Of a stretch of 64,000 nt of DNA, positions 53,810 to 62,339 are shown piece after piece. The first letter of the stretch is position 1, and each line of letters opens with the position of its first letter. This DNA is from Paenibacillus riograndensis SBR5. Its GTDB lineage: Bacteria > Bacillota > Bacilli > Paenibacillales > Paenibacillaceae. Position numbers and translations under genes: made by a program. The stretch covers positions 6,887,216-6,951,215 of the forward strand of contig NZ_LN831776.1 of NCBI RefSeq assembly GCF_000981585.1, given 5' to 3'. The notes beneath the pieces were generated by a model. That model made no database searches. It had not been told where the DNA came from and saw nothing but the letters and a program-made list of their open reading frames with translations.

Positions 53810-55129
53810 TTATTGCTCAGCAAGGATGTATTGGTTGAGTGTAGCTCTCAGCAGTTCTTGACGTCCGGACTCATTCTTGCGCGGATTCTCATTGTTCAGC
53901 GCATAGTCAGCCAGCGAAGCCAGAGTGGCTTTGCCGGATACGATGTCAGCGCCAACGCCTTCAGTGAAGCTGCTGTATCGCTTATCGATGAAGTTCTCAA
54001 ATACGCGGTCTTCAAGCAGCTTGGCAGCCACTTTCAGGCCTTTGGCATAGATGTCCATACCGGAGATGTGGGCCAGGAACAGATCTTCCGGCTCAAAGGA
54101 AGGACGGCGTACTTTGGAGTCGAAGTTGATTCCGCCTTTGCCAAGTCCATCGTTCTTCAGCACTTCATACAGCGTCAGGGTAGCATCATAAATGCTTGCA
54201 GGGAATTCATCGGTATCCCAGCCGAGCAATGGATCGCCCTGGTTGGCATCAAGGGATCCCAGCATGCCGTTGATGCGGGCTACGCGCAGCTCATGCTCGA
54301 AAGTATGGCCGGCAAGTGTCGCATGGTTGGCTTCAAGGTTCAGCTTGAAGTGCTTGTCGAGATTATATTTCTGCAGGAACGCAATCGTTGTTGCTGCATC
54401 GAAGTCATATTGGTGTTTGGTAGGCTCTTTTGGTTTAGGCTCGATCAGGAATTGGCCGTCGAAGCCGATTTCCTTAGCGTAATCTACAGCCATGCTGAAC
54501 AGGCGGGCAATGTTGTCCTGCTCCAGGCTCATGTCGGTATTCAGCAGTGTTTCGTAGCCTTCACGGCCGCCCCAGAACACATAGTTGTCTGCACCCAGAC
54601 GTTTACCCACTTCCAGGCCTTTCTTCACTTGTGCAGCAGCGTGTGCGTATACATCAGCATTGCAGGTGGAGCCTGCACCGTGCATGTAGCGCGGGTTAGT
54701 GAACATGTTGGCAGTGTTCCACAGCAATTTTTTGCCGGAAGCCTTCATGCCTTGTTCGAGGATATCTACGATAGTATCGATGTTGCTGTAGAATTCGCGC
54801 AAAGATGCGCCTTCAGGAGCGATGTCCACATCATGGAAGCAGTAGTAATGAAGGTCCATCTTTTCCATGAATTCAAAAGCTGCTTCCGCACGGGCTTTCG
54901 CTTTGTCCAAAGTGCTGAGTTTATCCCAGGCCCGGACTGCAGTTTCTGCGCCGAACGGATCGGAACCGCCAGCGGTTAGTGTATGCCAATAAGCCATTGC
55001 AAACTTCAGGTGCTCTTCCATGGTTTTGCCGGCTACGATTTCTTTCGGGTTGTAGAATTTAAATGCGTAAGGGTTGGTGGAACGGCTTCCCTCGTAAGAG
55101 ATCTTGCCTACAGATTCAAAATAAGCCAT
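53810..55129 (-). CDS. xylA: Xylose isomerase XylA
   Basis: A 439-residue TIM-barrel isomerase (type II length) converting D-xylose to D-xylulose. Active-site motifs: [10 protein letters not shown] (catalytic His), [34 protein letters not shown] (metal Glu and Lys), [15 protein letters not shown] and [26 protein letters not shown] precedes ATG at 55127-55129; the longer frame has the ribosome site inside. Candidate xylO and cre sites lie in the upstream region, and xylR is divergent. Confidence 0.95.
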   Translation of the reverse strand: MAYFESVGKISYEGSRSTNPYAFKFYNPKEIVAGKTMEEHLKFAMAYWHTLTAGGSDPFGAETAVRAWDKLSTLDKAKARAEAAFEFMEKMDLHYYCFHDVDIAPEGASLREFYSNIDTIVDILEQGMKASGKKLLWNTANMFTNPRYMHGAGSTCNADVYAHAAAQVKKGLEVGKRLGADNYVFWGGREGYETLLNTDMSLEQDNIARLFSMAVDYAKEIGFDGQFLIEPKPKEPTKHQYDFDAATTIAFLQKYNLDKHFKLNLEANHATLAGHTFEHELRVARINGMLGSLDANQGDPLLGWDTDEFPASIYDATLTLYEVLKNDGLGKGGINFDSKVRRPSFEPEDLFLAHISGMDIYAKGLKVAAKLLEDRVFENFIDKRYSSFTEGVGADIVSGKATLASLADYALNNENPRKNESGRQELLRATLNQYILAEQ

Positions 55130-55160
55130 TGTGAAATCCTCCTCGATATTTTGCTTCGCC

Positions 55161-55174
55161 CGCAAGCGTTTACA
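55161..55174 (-). promoter_or_regulatory. cre (CcpA) site in the xylA leader
   Basis: Minus-strand TGTAAACGCTTGCG matches the cre pattern TGNAANCGNTNNCA apart from the last base, 30-45 bp before the xylA start. It suggests glucose repression, as in Bacillus xyl operons. Confidence 0.7.
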
Positions 55175-55198
55175 GCATCATCTTAACACATCTTTTTG

Positions 55199-55232
55199 AC
55201 TTTGTATATTGGTTAAACAAAGTTTTTTGCAA
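55199..55232 (-). promoter_or_regulatory. xylA promoter with xylO-like operator
   Basis: A perfect 7-bp inverted repeat ACTTTGT / ACAAAGT with an 11-bp spacer (55199-55223) resembles Bacillus xylO. It overlaps the candidate promoter: -35 TTGCAA (55227-55232) and -10 TATACA (55203-55208), 18 bp apart. XylR bound here would block xylA-xylB. The rest of the 404-bp gap up to xylR shows no further clear feature. Confidence 0.75.
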
Positions 55233-55533
55233 CTTTATTTTCCGCTGGCATGGCCTCCGGCCAGTCCCTTCAATTACGCGATTCTCTCTTCAGACTGTCT
55301 GCTAATCATGAACATAAAATACCCCTGAGCACTGCTCGCTATGCGTCTGCCGCAGCAAGACTTGCAGTCCCACAGCTGATAGACTCTCATTCATGCTTCT
55401 CCCTCGCTGTACCTGGTGCCGTAACCTTTCAGAATAAAAATGCTGGCGCTTGCCTGTTGCATTTTCCCGCGCATCACACTAGACTAAGTGGCATACTGTA
55501 CATGAGAACGTTGCCAAGAAGGAAGTGTAAGAC

Positions 55534-56694
55534 GTGAAGGTTACCGGTGATCAGGCGCTGGTCAAAAAAATCAACAAATCGATTATTTTACATACGATTC
55601 GCAAGCATTCTCCGGTATCCCGGGCACGGGTATCCGAAATGACGGGGCTGAATAAGGCCACCGTCTCCAACCTCGTCTCTGAGCTTTGCGGACAGGAGCT
55701 GGTTACCGAAGCCGGGCCGGGAGAATCAAGCGGCGGCCGCAAACCGCTGATGCTGCATTTCAACAGCATGGCCGGCAGTGTAATCGGCATCGAGCTGCAG
55801 GTGAAGCAATTGAAGGCAGTGCTGTGCGATTTGGGGGGCAGCACTCTTCAGGAATTGGACTGCCCGCTGGAAGTCCACGATCTGCCTTATGTCCTGGAGA
55901 AAATGAAGGCGATCATTTCAGAGCTGATTGCATCCGCCCCCTCCTCGCCTTACGGCATTGTGGGGATTGGGGTAGGTGTGCCGGGAATGGTCGATGAGCA
56001 TGGCATGGTGCTGTTTGCGCCCAATCTGGGCTGGGAAATGGTTGATCTGCGGGCCATTCTGGAGCAGTCATTCGCAGTCCCCGTCACCATTGACAACGAG
56101 GCTAACGCGGGAGCACAAGGGGAGCTGAATTTTGGCGCAGCGCGCGATGTGCGCCATCTGCTCTATATCAGTGCAGGTTCGGGGATTGGTTCTGGAATCA
56201 TTATTGGCGGAGAGCTGTACAAGGGGGCACGCGGGTATGCCGGGGAAACCGGCCATATGACCATAGAGGCCGAAGGAAAACCCTGCAGCTGCGGCAGCCG
56301 GGGATGCTGGGAACTGTACGCCTCGGAGAGAACCTATGACAATCCCGGGCTGGCGCTCCCCGCCCGGAGTACAACCGAGCTGGTCCGGTATGCGCATGAG
56401 GGACAGGAGGACACGCTGCGCCATTTCACAACCATTGGCGAATATCTCGGTATTGGGGTAACCAATCTGATCAACAGCTTCAACCCTGAGCTGATTGTGA
56501 TCGGCGGCGCCCTGTCCGAAGCCGAGCCCTGGCTCGGAGAGCCACTGCGCAGAGTGGTGGCCGAACGGACGCTTCCTTATCACAAACAGCAGCTCGAAAT
56601 CACCTTCTCCCGGCTGGGCAGCCGGGGAACCATGATTGGAGCAGGCTTTTCGGCAGTGATGCATTTCCTGGGGAACATCCGCGTGACGCTCTAG
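55534..56694 (+). CDS. xylR: ROK-family xylose repressor XylR
   Basis: A 386-residue regulator: N-terminal winged helix (RARVSEMTGLNKATVSNLV, residues about 25-45) and a ROK sugar-binding domain with VIGIGVGVPGMVDE-like (GIVGIGVGVPGMVD), NEANAGAQGELNFGAA and the zinc motif CSCGSRGCWE. XylR represses xyl genes in the absence of xylose. GTG start with AAGGAAG upstream. It is divergent from xylA, with the operator lying in the shared gap. Confidence 0.92.
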   Translation: MKVTGDQALVKKINKSIILHTIRKHSPVSRARVSEMTGLNKATVSNLVSELCGQELVTEAGPGESSGGRKPLMLHFNSMAGSVIGIELQVKQLKAVLCDLGGSTLQELDCPLEVHDLPYVLEKMKAIISELIASAPSSPYGIVGIGVGVPGMVDEHGMVLFAPNLGWEMVDLRAILEQSFAVPVTIDNEANAGAQGELNFGAARDVRHLLYISAGSGIGSGIIIGGELYKGARGYAGETGHMTIEAEGKPCSCGSRGCWELYASERTYDNPGLALPARSTTELVRYAHEGQEDTLRHFTTIGEYLGIGVTNLINSFNPELIVIGGALSEAEPWLGEPLRRVVAERTLPYHKQQLEITFSRLGSRGTMIGAGFSAVMHFLGNIRVTL

Positions 56695-56824
56695 AGCAAA
56701 TTGACGTAAATTCGCCGCAATTACGGAAGAATCAGGTACAGTCAAAGGAAGATCAATCCTATATAATAAGGGATAAAAGTGTGATATATGTCACCATACC
56801 CCTTTTTCTGAACGGAGAGAATCC

Positions 56825-57019
56825 ATGACCTATGTTGATACGTCTGATATTTCGGCGCAGATGTTCATCACTGTGCTGCTGCTGCTGCTCATCATCGCTC
56901 CACTCATCAGCCTCGGCGTTCTCCGGCTGTTCCAGTCGAGGAAGAAATCGGGACTGCTGCTCATTGTCAGCGGAATTGCCGTGTATGCTCTTTTTCAAAT
57001 CATTATGTACTTTATCTGA
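56825..57019 (+). CDS. Small membrane protein, unknown
   Basis: A 64-residue protein with two hydrophobic helices (FITVLLLLLIIAPLISLGVL and GLLLIVSGIAVYALFQIIM) joined by a basic loop (RLFQSRKKS). GGAGAG precedes the ATG. It is probably an inserted membrane protein with the basic loop in the cytosol. No family is recognised. It follows xylR by 130 bp in the same direction but is probably unrelated in function. Confidence 0.65.
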   Translation: MTYVDTSDISAQMFITVLLLLLIIAPLISLGVLRLFQSRKKSGLLLIVSGIAVYALFQIIMYFI

Positions 57020-57110
57020 ACTGGCGGATACTTTGCCACTGCAAATGGACCGAAACCAAAGCCTTAGTCAAAATAGCTGCCTGCCTAGCGGGGCAAAAAG
57101 CCACCCTGAC

Positions 57111-57314
57111 GCTTCAACAACGGCATTTCTGCCGTTATTTCAGAGCAAACTGACCTCTAGCGCTTCAACAACGGCATTTTTGCCGTTATTTCGGAACACA
57201 TCGACTGTTTGGGCTTCAACAACGGCGTTTCCGCCGTTATTTCGGAGCACACCGACCGTTTGGGCTTCAACAACGGCGTTTCTGCCGTTATTTCGGAGCA
57301 CACCGACCGTTTAG
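57111..57314. repeat. 51-bp tandem hairpin repeat, four units
   Basis: Units begin GCTTCAACAACGGC at 57111, 57162, 57213 and 57264, exactly 51 bp apart. Each carries AACGGC-RTTTNY-GCCGTT, a hairpin, then ATTTCRGARCA. Frames on both strands stay open because 51 is divisible by three, but no ribosome site supports a gene. A decayed trace (GCAACTGCATTTATGCC) occurs near 57668. Nothing else is seen between 57020 and 57110. Confidence 0.88.
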
Positions 57315-57373
57315 CAGCGTCTCGAAGTTTTGTGTAAGAAGCGCACGTATCTTCTAAGGCTTTCGTCAGCTCG

Positions 57374-57560
57374 TTAAGTGGAAAAAAGGTCACTAATTTG
57401 CTCAAGCACTTTTCGCTCAGCAGCTTAAGTGGAAAAAGGGTCACTAATTCAGCTCATTTCACTCCTGACGAGGTAATATTGCCTAATTAAGTTCCCTTTT
57501 TCCACTTAAACCTCACAATTGTTGATTTTAGGGAGAAATAAGTTCCCTTTTTCCACTTGC
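57374..57560. repeat. Dispersed nested-inverted element, copy E
   Basis: Forward units 57375-57398 and 57426-57449; reverse units 57484-57508 and 57536-57559, all about 51 bp apart within each pair. It directly follows the 51-bp tandem array. The remainder to 57763 shows no gene. Confidence 0.9.
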
Positions 57561-57763
57561 TAACCTGCTGGATGGGCAGAAACATGCCTTTGTTTGGACA
57601 GGTCGGGCACAGACGGTGGGAACAATGGCAGAAATACTTTTGATTGGGCTGATCCGCCAGGGCTTCAGCAACTGCATTTATGCCATAATTAGCAAAAAAT
57701 ACCTATTCCCAACTTTATATACATCTTATCCACAACAGAAGGCAATCATCATTTGCTAAATAA

Positions 57764-57798
57764 CAAAAAACCCGGTGATGACCGCATCAACCGGGTTG
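57764..57798 (-). terminator. Terminator of the GNAT gene
   Basis: AACCCGGTGATG pairs with CATCAACCGGGTT; a T-run follows on the minus strand, 70 bp after the stop. Confidence 0.8.
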
Positions 57799-57869
57799 GC
57801 AATTCCTATGAACAAGCAATGGTCTGAATTATAACAGAACAGATTATACAGGAACAAAACTGCGAATCA

Positions 57870-58310
57870 TCAAAGCGCATATTCCGCTTGGCTGCTGACC
57901 GGCAGAACACAGTCGAAGCGCTCCACGCCCGGATCCTTTTCGCTGAGGCTGGTGACCACAAATCCGCTTTTTCTGAAAAAGCCCGCGCCAGCAAGGTCCG
58001 TCTCTGCCCGCAGCATATCATTCCCTTGGCATCTCCGTAGCTCTTCGATCATTGCCCGGCCAATGCCGCGGCCCCGCAAGCGGGCTTGTACAGCAATATG
58101 CAGGAGTCCGATCGCCTCCCCCGGTTCATGACGGATGCCGGCCAGACCGGCCAACTCGCCATTTACGAAGGTGCCCAGCAATTCCCGGGAATCCCCGGTA
58201 AGATACCGGTCTACTTCTTCTGCGATCTCAGCAGCCCCGGCCTCCATACACTCTGCCAGCAGCCGCTCTACTGCATCTCTGTCCCAATAATTCTTTAGGC
58301 TGATTAACAA
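57870..58310 (-). CDS. GNAT family N-acetyltransferase
   Basis: A 146-residue acetyltransferase. Motif A for acetyl-CoA binding reads RLRGRGIGRAMIEEL around residues 78-92, preceded by LLHIAVQA. The N-terminal half (RDAVERLLAEC) matches small stand-alone GNATs. The substrate is unknown. The start is TTG, with AAAGGAG nine bases upstream. It is monocistronic. Confidence 0.82.
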   Translation of the reverse strand: MLISLKNYWDRDAVERLLAECMEAGAAEIAEEVDRYLTGDSRELLGTFVNGELAGLAGIRHEPGEAIGLLHIAVQARLRGRGIGRAMIEELRRCQGNDMLRAETDLAGAGFFRKSGFVVTSLSEKDPGVERFDCVLPVSSQAEYAL

Positions 58311-58389
58311 ATGTCCCAGCTCCTTTCAGCAAAAATACAAGGAATAATAAATAGCATAAAGCAATCCGCTGCTCATATTTCGAGAAAGA

Positions 58390-58422
58390 AAAGACCGCTT
58401 CCCGTGTGGAAGCAGCCTTTTC
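58390..58422 (-). terminator. Terminator of the glutaredoxin-like gene
   Basis: On the minus strand GCTGCTTCC...GGAAGCGGT is followed by CTTTTCTTT, about 30 bp after the stop. Confidence 0.75.
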
Positions 58423-58450
58423 CCTAATGCAGGCTATTTAGTGGAAATGA

Positions 58451-58684
58451 TTATACGTTCGCCAATGCCTTGTCGAATTGGGTTTTGTTCATGCCGACAA
58501 TCTTGAAGTCGCCAATGACAGTGACTGGCACAGCTCTCATCCCCATATCCCAAACCTGCTGGGCATAATCATCATTTTGTTCAATGTTGCGCTCCTCGTA
58601 GGAGATGCCCTTCTCGCTCAGGAAGCTTTTGACCTGACGGCAATGCGGACAGTTGGTTGAAGTGTACACAATTACATTTTCCAT
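58451..58684 (-). CDS. Glutaredoxin/NrdH-like thiol protein
   Basis: A 77-residue thioredoxin-fold protein with the active site CPHC near residue 12 and the cis-proline segment AVPVTVIGD near residue 52. It is of the NrdH/glutaredoxin-like type, reduced by thioredoxin reductase in related systems. The next gene upstream is trxB, which fits. AGGAGGAG precedes the ATG within a leader shared with xylB. Confidence 0.85.
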   Translation of the reverse strand: MENVIVYTSTNCPHCRQVKSFLSEKGISYEERNIEQNDDYAQQVWDMGMRAVPVTVIGDFKIVGMNKTQFDKALANV

Positions 58685-58690
58685 AGTAAA

Positions 58691-58783
58691 ATCTCCTCCT
58701 AAAAGTTTTGTGAGCGTTACTTCGTGAATCAGCTTCGTACAAAACTCGCTCCGGAAGCATAGTCCAAGTTTTGTGAGCGTTGC
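58691..58783 (-). repeat. Leader repeat ahead of the glutaredoxin-like gene
   Basis: On the minus strand GGAGCGAGTTTTGTACGAAG...CGCTCACAAAACTTTTAGGAGGA mirrors the xylB leader. AGTTTTGT and ACAAAACT pair beside the ribosome site. A partial second copy (CGCTCACAAAACTTGG) lies upstream at about 58764-58783. Confidence 0.65.
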
Positions 58784-58839
58784 TAATATATCAATGTTCT
58801 ATATTGTAGCACCGCAGTGCCTGCTATACCAAGTTAGGG

Positions 58840-59781
58840 TTACAGAATAACCGCGCTGTGCTCCAGGCTCTCAATGTACTTCTCGGCATCCATTGCTGCC
58901 ATACATCCGCTGCCTGCTGCGGTAATCGCTTGTTTGTAACGGGTATCCTGCACATCTCCGCAAGCGAATACGCCGGGAATGTTGGTTTCTGAGGTGCCTG
59001 GATTCGTTACGATATAGCCATTCGCATCCGTTGTAATCTGTCCGCCCAGGAACGCTGTGTTCGGGTGGTGCCCGATAGCGACGAATACACCGCTGGCTTC
59101 AATGAACTCTTCTTCTCCAGTCACGTTGTTAAGCACCTTAATGCCGTTCACGCCCCTGTCGCCGGAAGTCACTTCCAGCGGGGTGCGGTTGAGGCTCCAG
59201 GCCACCTTTTCATTGTCGCGGACGCGGTCCTGCATGATTTTGGAGGCACGCAGTTCTTCGCGGCGGTGAACAAGGGTTACTTTGGAAGCAAAACGGGTCA
59301 GGAAGCCTGCTTCCTCCAGCGCTGAATCGCCGCCACCAACCACTACGATCTCCTTGCCGCGGAAGAAAAATCCGTCGCAGGTCGCACAAGTGCTGACACC
59401 GCGTCCGATGTTGTCCTGCTCACCCGGAATACCCAGGTATTTGGCCGTTGCACCCGTCGACAGAATCAAGGTATCCGTAGTCAGCGCGCCCATTCCTTCC
59501 ACATTGAGCTTAAACGGACGCTCGCCCAGTTCAACACTGTTGACCCAGCCTGTCACAAACTTGGCGCCGAAGCGTTCAGCCTGCTTGCGCATATTGTCCA
59601 TCAGTTCCGGGCCCATGATCCCGTCAGGAAACCCCGGAAAGTTCTCTACTTCAGTAGTTGTGGTAAGCTGGCCTCCCGGCTGAGGACCTTCAATAACCAA
59701 CGGATTCAGATTGGCCCGGGCCAAGTAGATGGCTGCAGTCAATCCGGCAGGTCCGGTACCAATAATGATTGATTTATACAT
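58840..59781 (-). CDS. trxB: Thioredoxin reductase TrxB
   Basis: A 313-residue flavoprotein that reduces thioredoxin with NADPH. The FAD motif is GTGPAGLTAAIYLARA, the redox pair is CATCDG, the NADPH motif is VVGGGDSALEEA, and the C-terminal FAD motif is GVFACGDVQD. AAGGAGGATA precedes the ATG. A TATAAT-like -10 lies at 59843-59848 on this strand. Length is standard. It is followed by the glutaredoxin-like gene about 155 bp downstream. Confidence 0.95.
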   Translation of the reverse strand: MYKSIIIGTGPAGLTAAIYLARANLNPLVIEGPQPGGQLTTTTEVENFPGFPDGIMGPELMDNMRKQAERFGAKFVTGWVNSVELGERPFKLNVEGMGALTTDTLILSTGATAKYLGIPGEQDNIGRGVSTCATCDGFFFRGKEIVVVGGGDSALEEAGFLTRFASKVTLVHRREELRASKIMQDRVRDNEKVAWSLNRTPLEVTSGDRGVNGIKVLNNVTGEEEFIEASGVFVAIGHHPNTAFLGGQITTDANGYIVTNPGTSETNIPGVFACGDVQDTRYKQAITAAGSGCMAAMDAEKYIESLEHSAVIL

Positions 59782-59984
59782 GACTATATCCTCCTTGAGA
59801 TGGACGGCTTGGTCGCCGGTTTATATTTCCTTAATTAAAATTATTATAATGTAGTACTAATTATGCTCACCTTAAGCGAATCTGTCAATATGCCAGACAC
59901 AATGTAATCGCTCCATTTTGTGAACAATTCAATTTTAAACAATTAAATTTCTGGAATTGACAAAAAACTTGGACACTGCCGTCC

Positions 59985-61940
59985 TCACCGCAATAATCTC
60001 AGTCCATTAAGGATGACCAGAATCGTGCTGCCTTCATGGCCAACAACACCGAACGGAAGGGCAATTCCCTGTAAAAAGTTGCTCAGCATCAATGTAGCGA
60101 TTACTGTCACGGCAAAAACCATATTCTGCTTCACAATCCGCTGCGAGCGGCGGGCCAGGGTAATTGTGGAGGCAATCTCTTCAATATTGTCGTTCATCAG
60201 CACGACATCGGCGATTTCAAGCGCTGCGCCGCTGCCCTTCATGCCCATTCCTATACCAACCGTCGCTGTGGCCAGTGCCGGGGCATCATTCACCCCATCG
60301 CCCACCATAACCACATTCCCGTATTGCTTACGCAGCGCTTTGATATGTGTTACTTTATCCTCAGGAAGCAGTCCTGCAAACACCAAGTCTACACCGGTCT
60401 GTCCGGCAATCACTTCCGCCGTCGCCGCGCGGTCACCGGTCAGCATGGCTACTTTTACACCCAGCTCCTGCAGTTTGCGAACCGCTGCAACGGCCTGCGG
60501 CCGCACCGTATCCTGCAGCGCAATCATCCCGGCAATCTTTTCGACGTCAAGAATCAGCGATACCGTCTTGCCTTCCTTCTCCAGCTGCCGCCGCAGCGTT
60601 TTCCACTGCTCATCTCCGTCCTCATTCCGTTCATCCAGCAGATTGGACTTGCCGATTCTCCACAGCCGCCCTTCGATCAGCCCTTCAATCCCCCAGCCGG
60701 TAACAGAGGTGCTTTCTTCAATCACATGCAGCACAAGATGCTCCTCCTCGGCCTTGCGCACAATCGCTTCCGCCAGCGGATGGCGCGACAGCTTCTCAAT
60801 CGAGGCGCTGACTGCCAGCAGTTCAGTGCGGTCATATCCTTCTCCGGCAATAAAATCAGTTACCTGCGGAAGCCCCTCCGTCAGTGTGCCGGTCTTGTCA
60901 AAAGCCACCACCGAGGTTTTCGCCATGTTCTCCAAATGAACGCCGCCTTTGAAGAGAATACCTTTACGCGCACTTTTGGAGATGGCCGACAGCATCGCCG
61001 GCATGATGGAAGATACCAATGCACAGGGGGAAGCTACTACAAGAAACACCATTGCTTTATAAAAGGCCGCGCTCCAGCTCCAATCAAGCAAAAATGGCGG
61101 CAGAGCAATCAGCGCTGCCGTTGCAGCAACCACTACCCGGGCATAAATCGACTCCAGCCGCTTGATGAAGCGCTGCGATTCCGGCACCTCGGTTTCCGCT
61201 TCTTCGACCATCTTGATGATTTTGGCAAAAAGAGTGTTCTCCGCCGACTTGGTCACTTCTATATAAAGAGGGCCTTCTCCATTGATGGTTCCGGCAAATA
61301 CATCGCTGCCCGCGCTTTTCTCAACAGGCAGGGATTCACCCGTAATGGAGGCCTGGTTAACCGCGGATTCCCCGCGATAGACCGTACCGTCTGCCGGAAT
61401 AATCTCTCCCGGACGGACAAGCAGCTGATCGCCGACCGCGAGCAGATCAATCGCAACCTCGCTCATACCGCCTTTTTCAATCCGCACAGCGGTGGCCGGC
61501 TTCAGGGCCATGAGCGACGAAATATCTTTTTTGCTGCGTTCCATCGTATAGCTCTCCAGTGCTCCACTCAGAGCAAAGATAAAGATCAGCATCGCACCTT
61601 CGTTCCAATACCCGATTGAAGCCGCGCCCAGCGCGGCGGCAATCATCAGCAGATTCACGTCCAGGTCCCGTTCCTTCACCAGCGTCTCGACGCCTTCCTT
61701 CGCCTTGATCCAGCCGCCTACCGAGTAAGAAACAATATACAGCAGAATGGAGAAAATCTCCGACCAGCCGCTGACCGCCCAGGCAATAAGCAGAAGCAGC
61801 CCGCTACCGAGTGCTGCCTGCATTTCAGCATTGCTGAGCATAGCCTTGGGATCGAACCGGCGCGGCCGCGGAGTACGCGGCTGCTGGGCGCTGCCTTCGC
61901 GCGCCAGGGATTTAGGCAGTTGTTTGGATGTCGCTTGCAT
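59985..61940 (-). CDS. P1B-4-type heavy-metal ATPase (PfeT/ZosA-like)
   Basis: A 651-residue P-type ATPase with no N-terminal metal-binding domain. TM4 has SPC (VASPCALV) rather than CPC, the phosphorylation site is DKTGTLT, the hinge is GDGVNDAP, and the final helices carry HEGSTILVILNGLRLL, the HEGGT-type signature of P1B-4 pumps. Known members (B. subtilis PfeT) export Fe(II), others cobalt. ATG at 61938-61940 is preferred because AGGAGAG precedes it; an ATG eight codons earlier has no site. A Fur-like box upstream agrees with an iron role. Confidence 0.85.
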   Translation of the reverse strand: MQATSKQLPKSLAREGSAQQPRTPRPRRFDPKAMLSNAEMQAALGSGLLLLIAWAVSGWSEIFSILLYIVSYSVGGWIKAKEGVETLVKERDLDVNLLMIAAALGAASIGYWNEGAMLIFIFALSGALESYTMERSKKDISSLMALKPATAVRIEKGGMSEVAIDLLAVGDQLLVRPGEIIPADGTVYRGESAVNQASITGESLPVEKSAGSDVFAGTINGEGPLYIEVTKSAENTLFAKIIKMVEEAETEVPESQRFIKRLESIYARVVVAATAALIALPPFLLDWSWSAAFYKAMVFLVVASPCALVSSIMPAMLSAISKSARKGILFKGGVHLENMAKTSVVAFDKTGTLTEGLPQVTDFIAGEGYDRTELLAVSASIEKLSRHPLAEAIVRKAEEEHLVLHVIEESTSVTGWGIEGLIEGRLWRIGKSNLLDERNEDGDEQWKTLRRQLEKEGKTVSLILDVEKIAGMIALQDTVRPQAVAAVRKLQELGVKVAMLTGDRAATAEVIAGQTGVDLVFAGLLPEDKVTHIKALRKQYGNVVMVGDGVNDAPALATATVGIGMGMKGSGAALEIADVVLMNDNIEEIASTITLARRSQRIVKQNMVFAVTVIATLMLSNFLQGIALPFGVVGHEGSTILVILNGLRLLR

Positions 61941-62097
61941 AGGGAAATCACTCTCCTGTTTCATTTTCGGGAATTGCTTGGGGTAAACAAATGCTTAGGA
62001 AAATACTTCGCAGCTTCTCCTACTGGCATACATGCTGACTGAGAATAACTGTGTCCTTACTGAGAATGAGAGCCATTATTAAGGCCCTTAAAATGAC

Positions 62098-62130
62098 ACA
62101 TGCTGCCCCGGCTCAGCCGGGACAGCATGG
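62098..62130. other. Strong GC hairpin upstream of the metal ATPase
   Basis: CATGCTGCCCCGGCT pairs with AGCCGGGACAGCATG, a stem of about 14 bp with one mismatch. No clear T-run on either side. It sits in the 399-bp gap before the ATPase gene, within its likely leader or promoter region. Confidence 0.5.
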
Positions 62131-62133
62131 TAA

Positions 62134-62152
62134 ATGAGAATGATAATCGTTG
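62134..62152. promoter_or_regulatory. Fur/PerR-like box upstream of the metal ATPase
   Basis: ATGAGAATGATAATCGTTG resembles the 7-1-7 Fur box TGATAAT-N-ATTATCA (TGAGAAT-G-ATAATCG). Related TGAGAAT half-sites occur at about 62040 and 62064. B. subtilis pfeT is under Fur and PerR control, so such a box fits. Confidence 0.55.
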
Positions 62153-62253
62153 TTGCAATTGTACAAATTTATTTCCTCAGTGCAACTTGTAGCTATAATA
62201 TACCATGATCTGCGAAAAAGTAAAGCAGGAGACTAACCTGAACATTTTGGGGT

Positions 62254-62307
62254 AAAAAAAAGGCATCCCAAACCACTGATTAGCGGCTGCCGGGATGCCT
62301 TTTTTTT
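62254..62307 (-). terminator. Terminator of the GH94 gene
   Basis: AAAAAAAAGGCATCCC pairs with GGGATGCCTTTTTTTT, efficient in both directions. Confidence 0.9.
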
Positions 62308-62339
62308 GCTGACGCTTACTGTCCGTGAACTTGCAAGGG

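Noticed and set aside
57157..57444. 95-codon minus-strand frame with repeated SEITAETPLLK segments
   Set aside because: It arises from the 51-bp tandem repeat, whose period keeps frames open on both strands; it has no ribosome site and begins inside copy E of the dispersed element.
60324..61619. 431-codon plus-strand frame opposite the metal ATPase
   Set aside because: Antisense shadow of a gene with intact P-type ATPase motifs; composition unlike a real protein.
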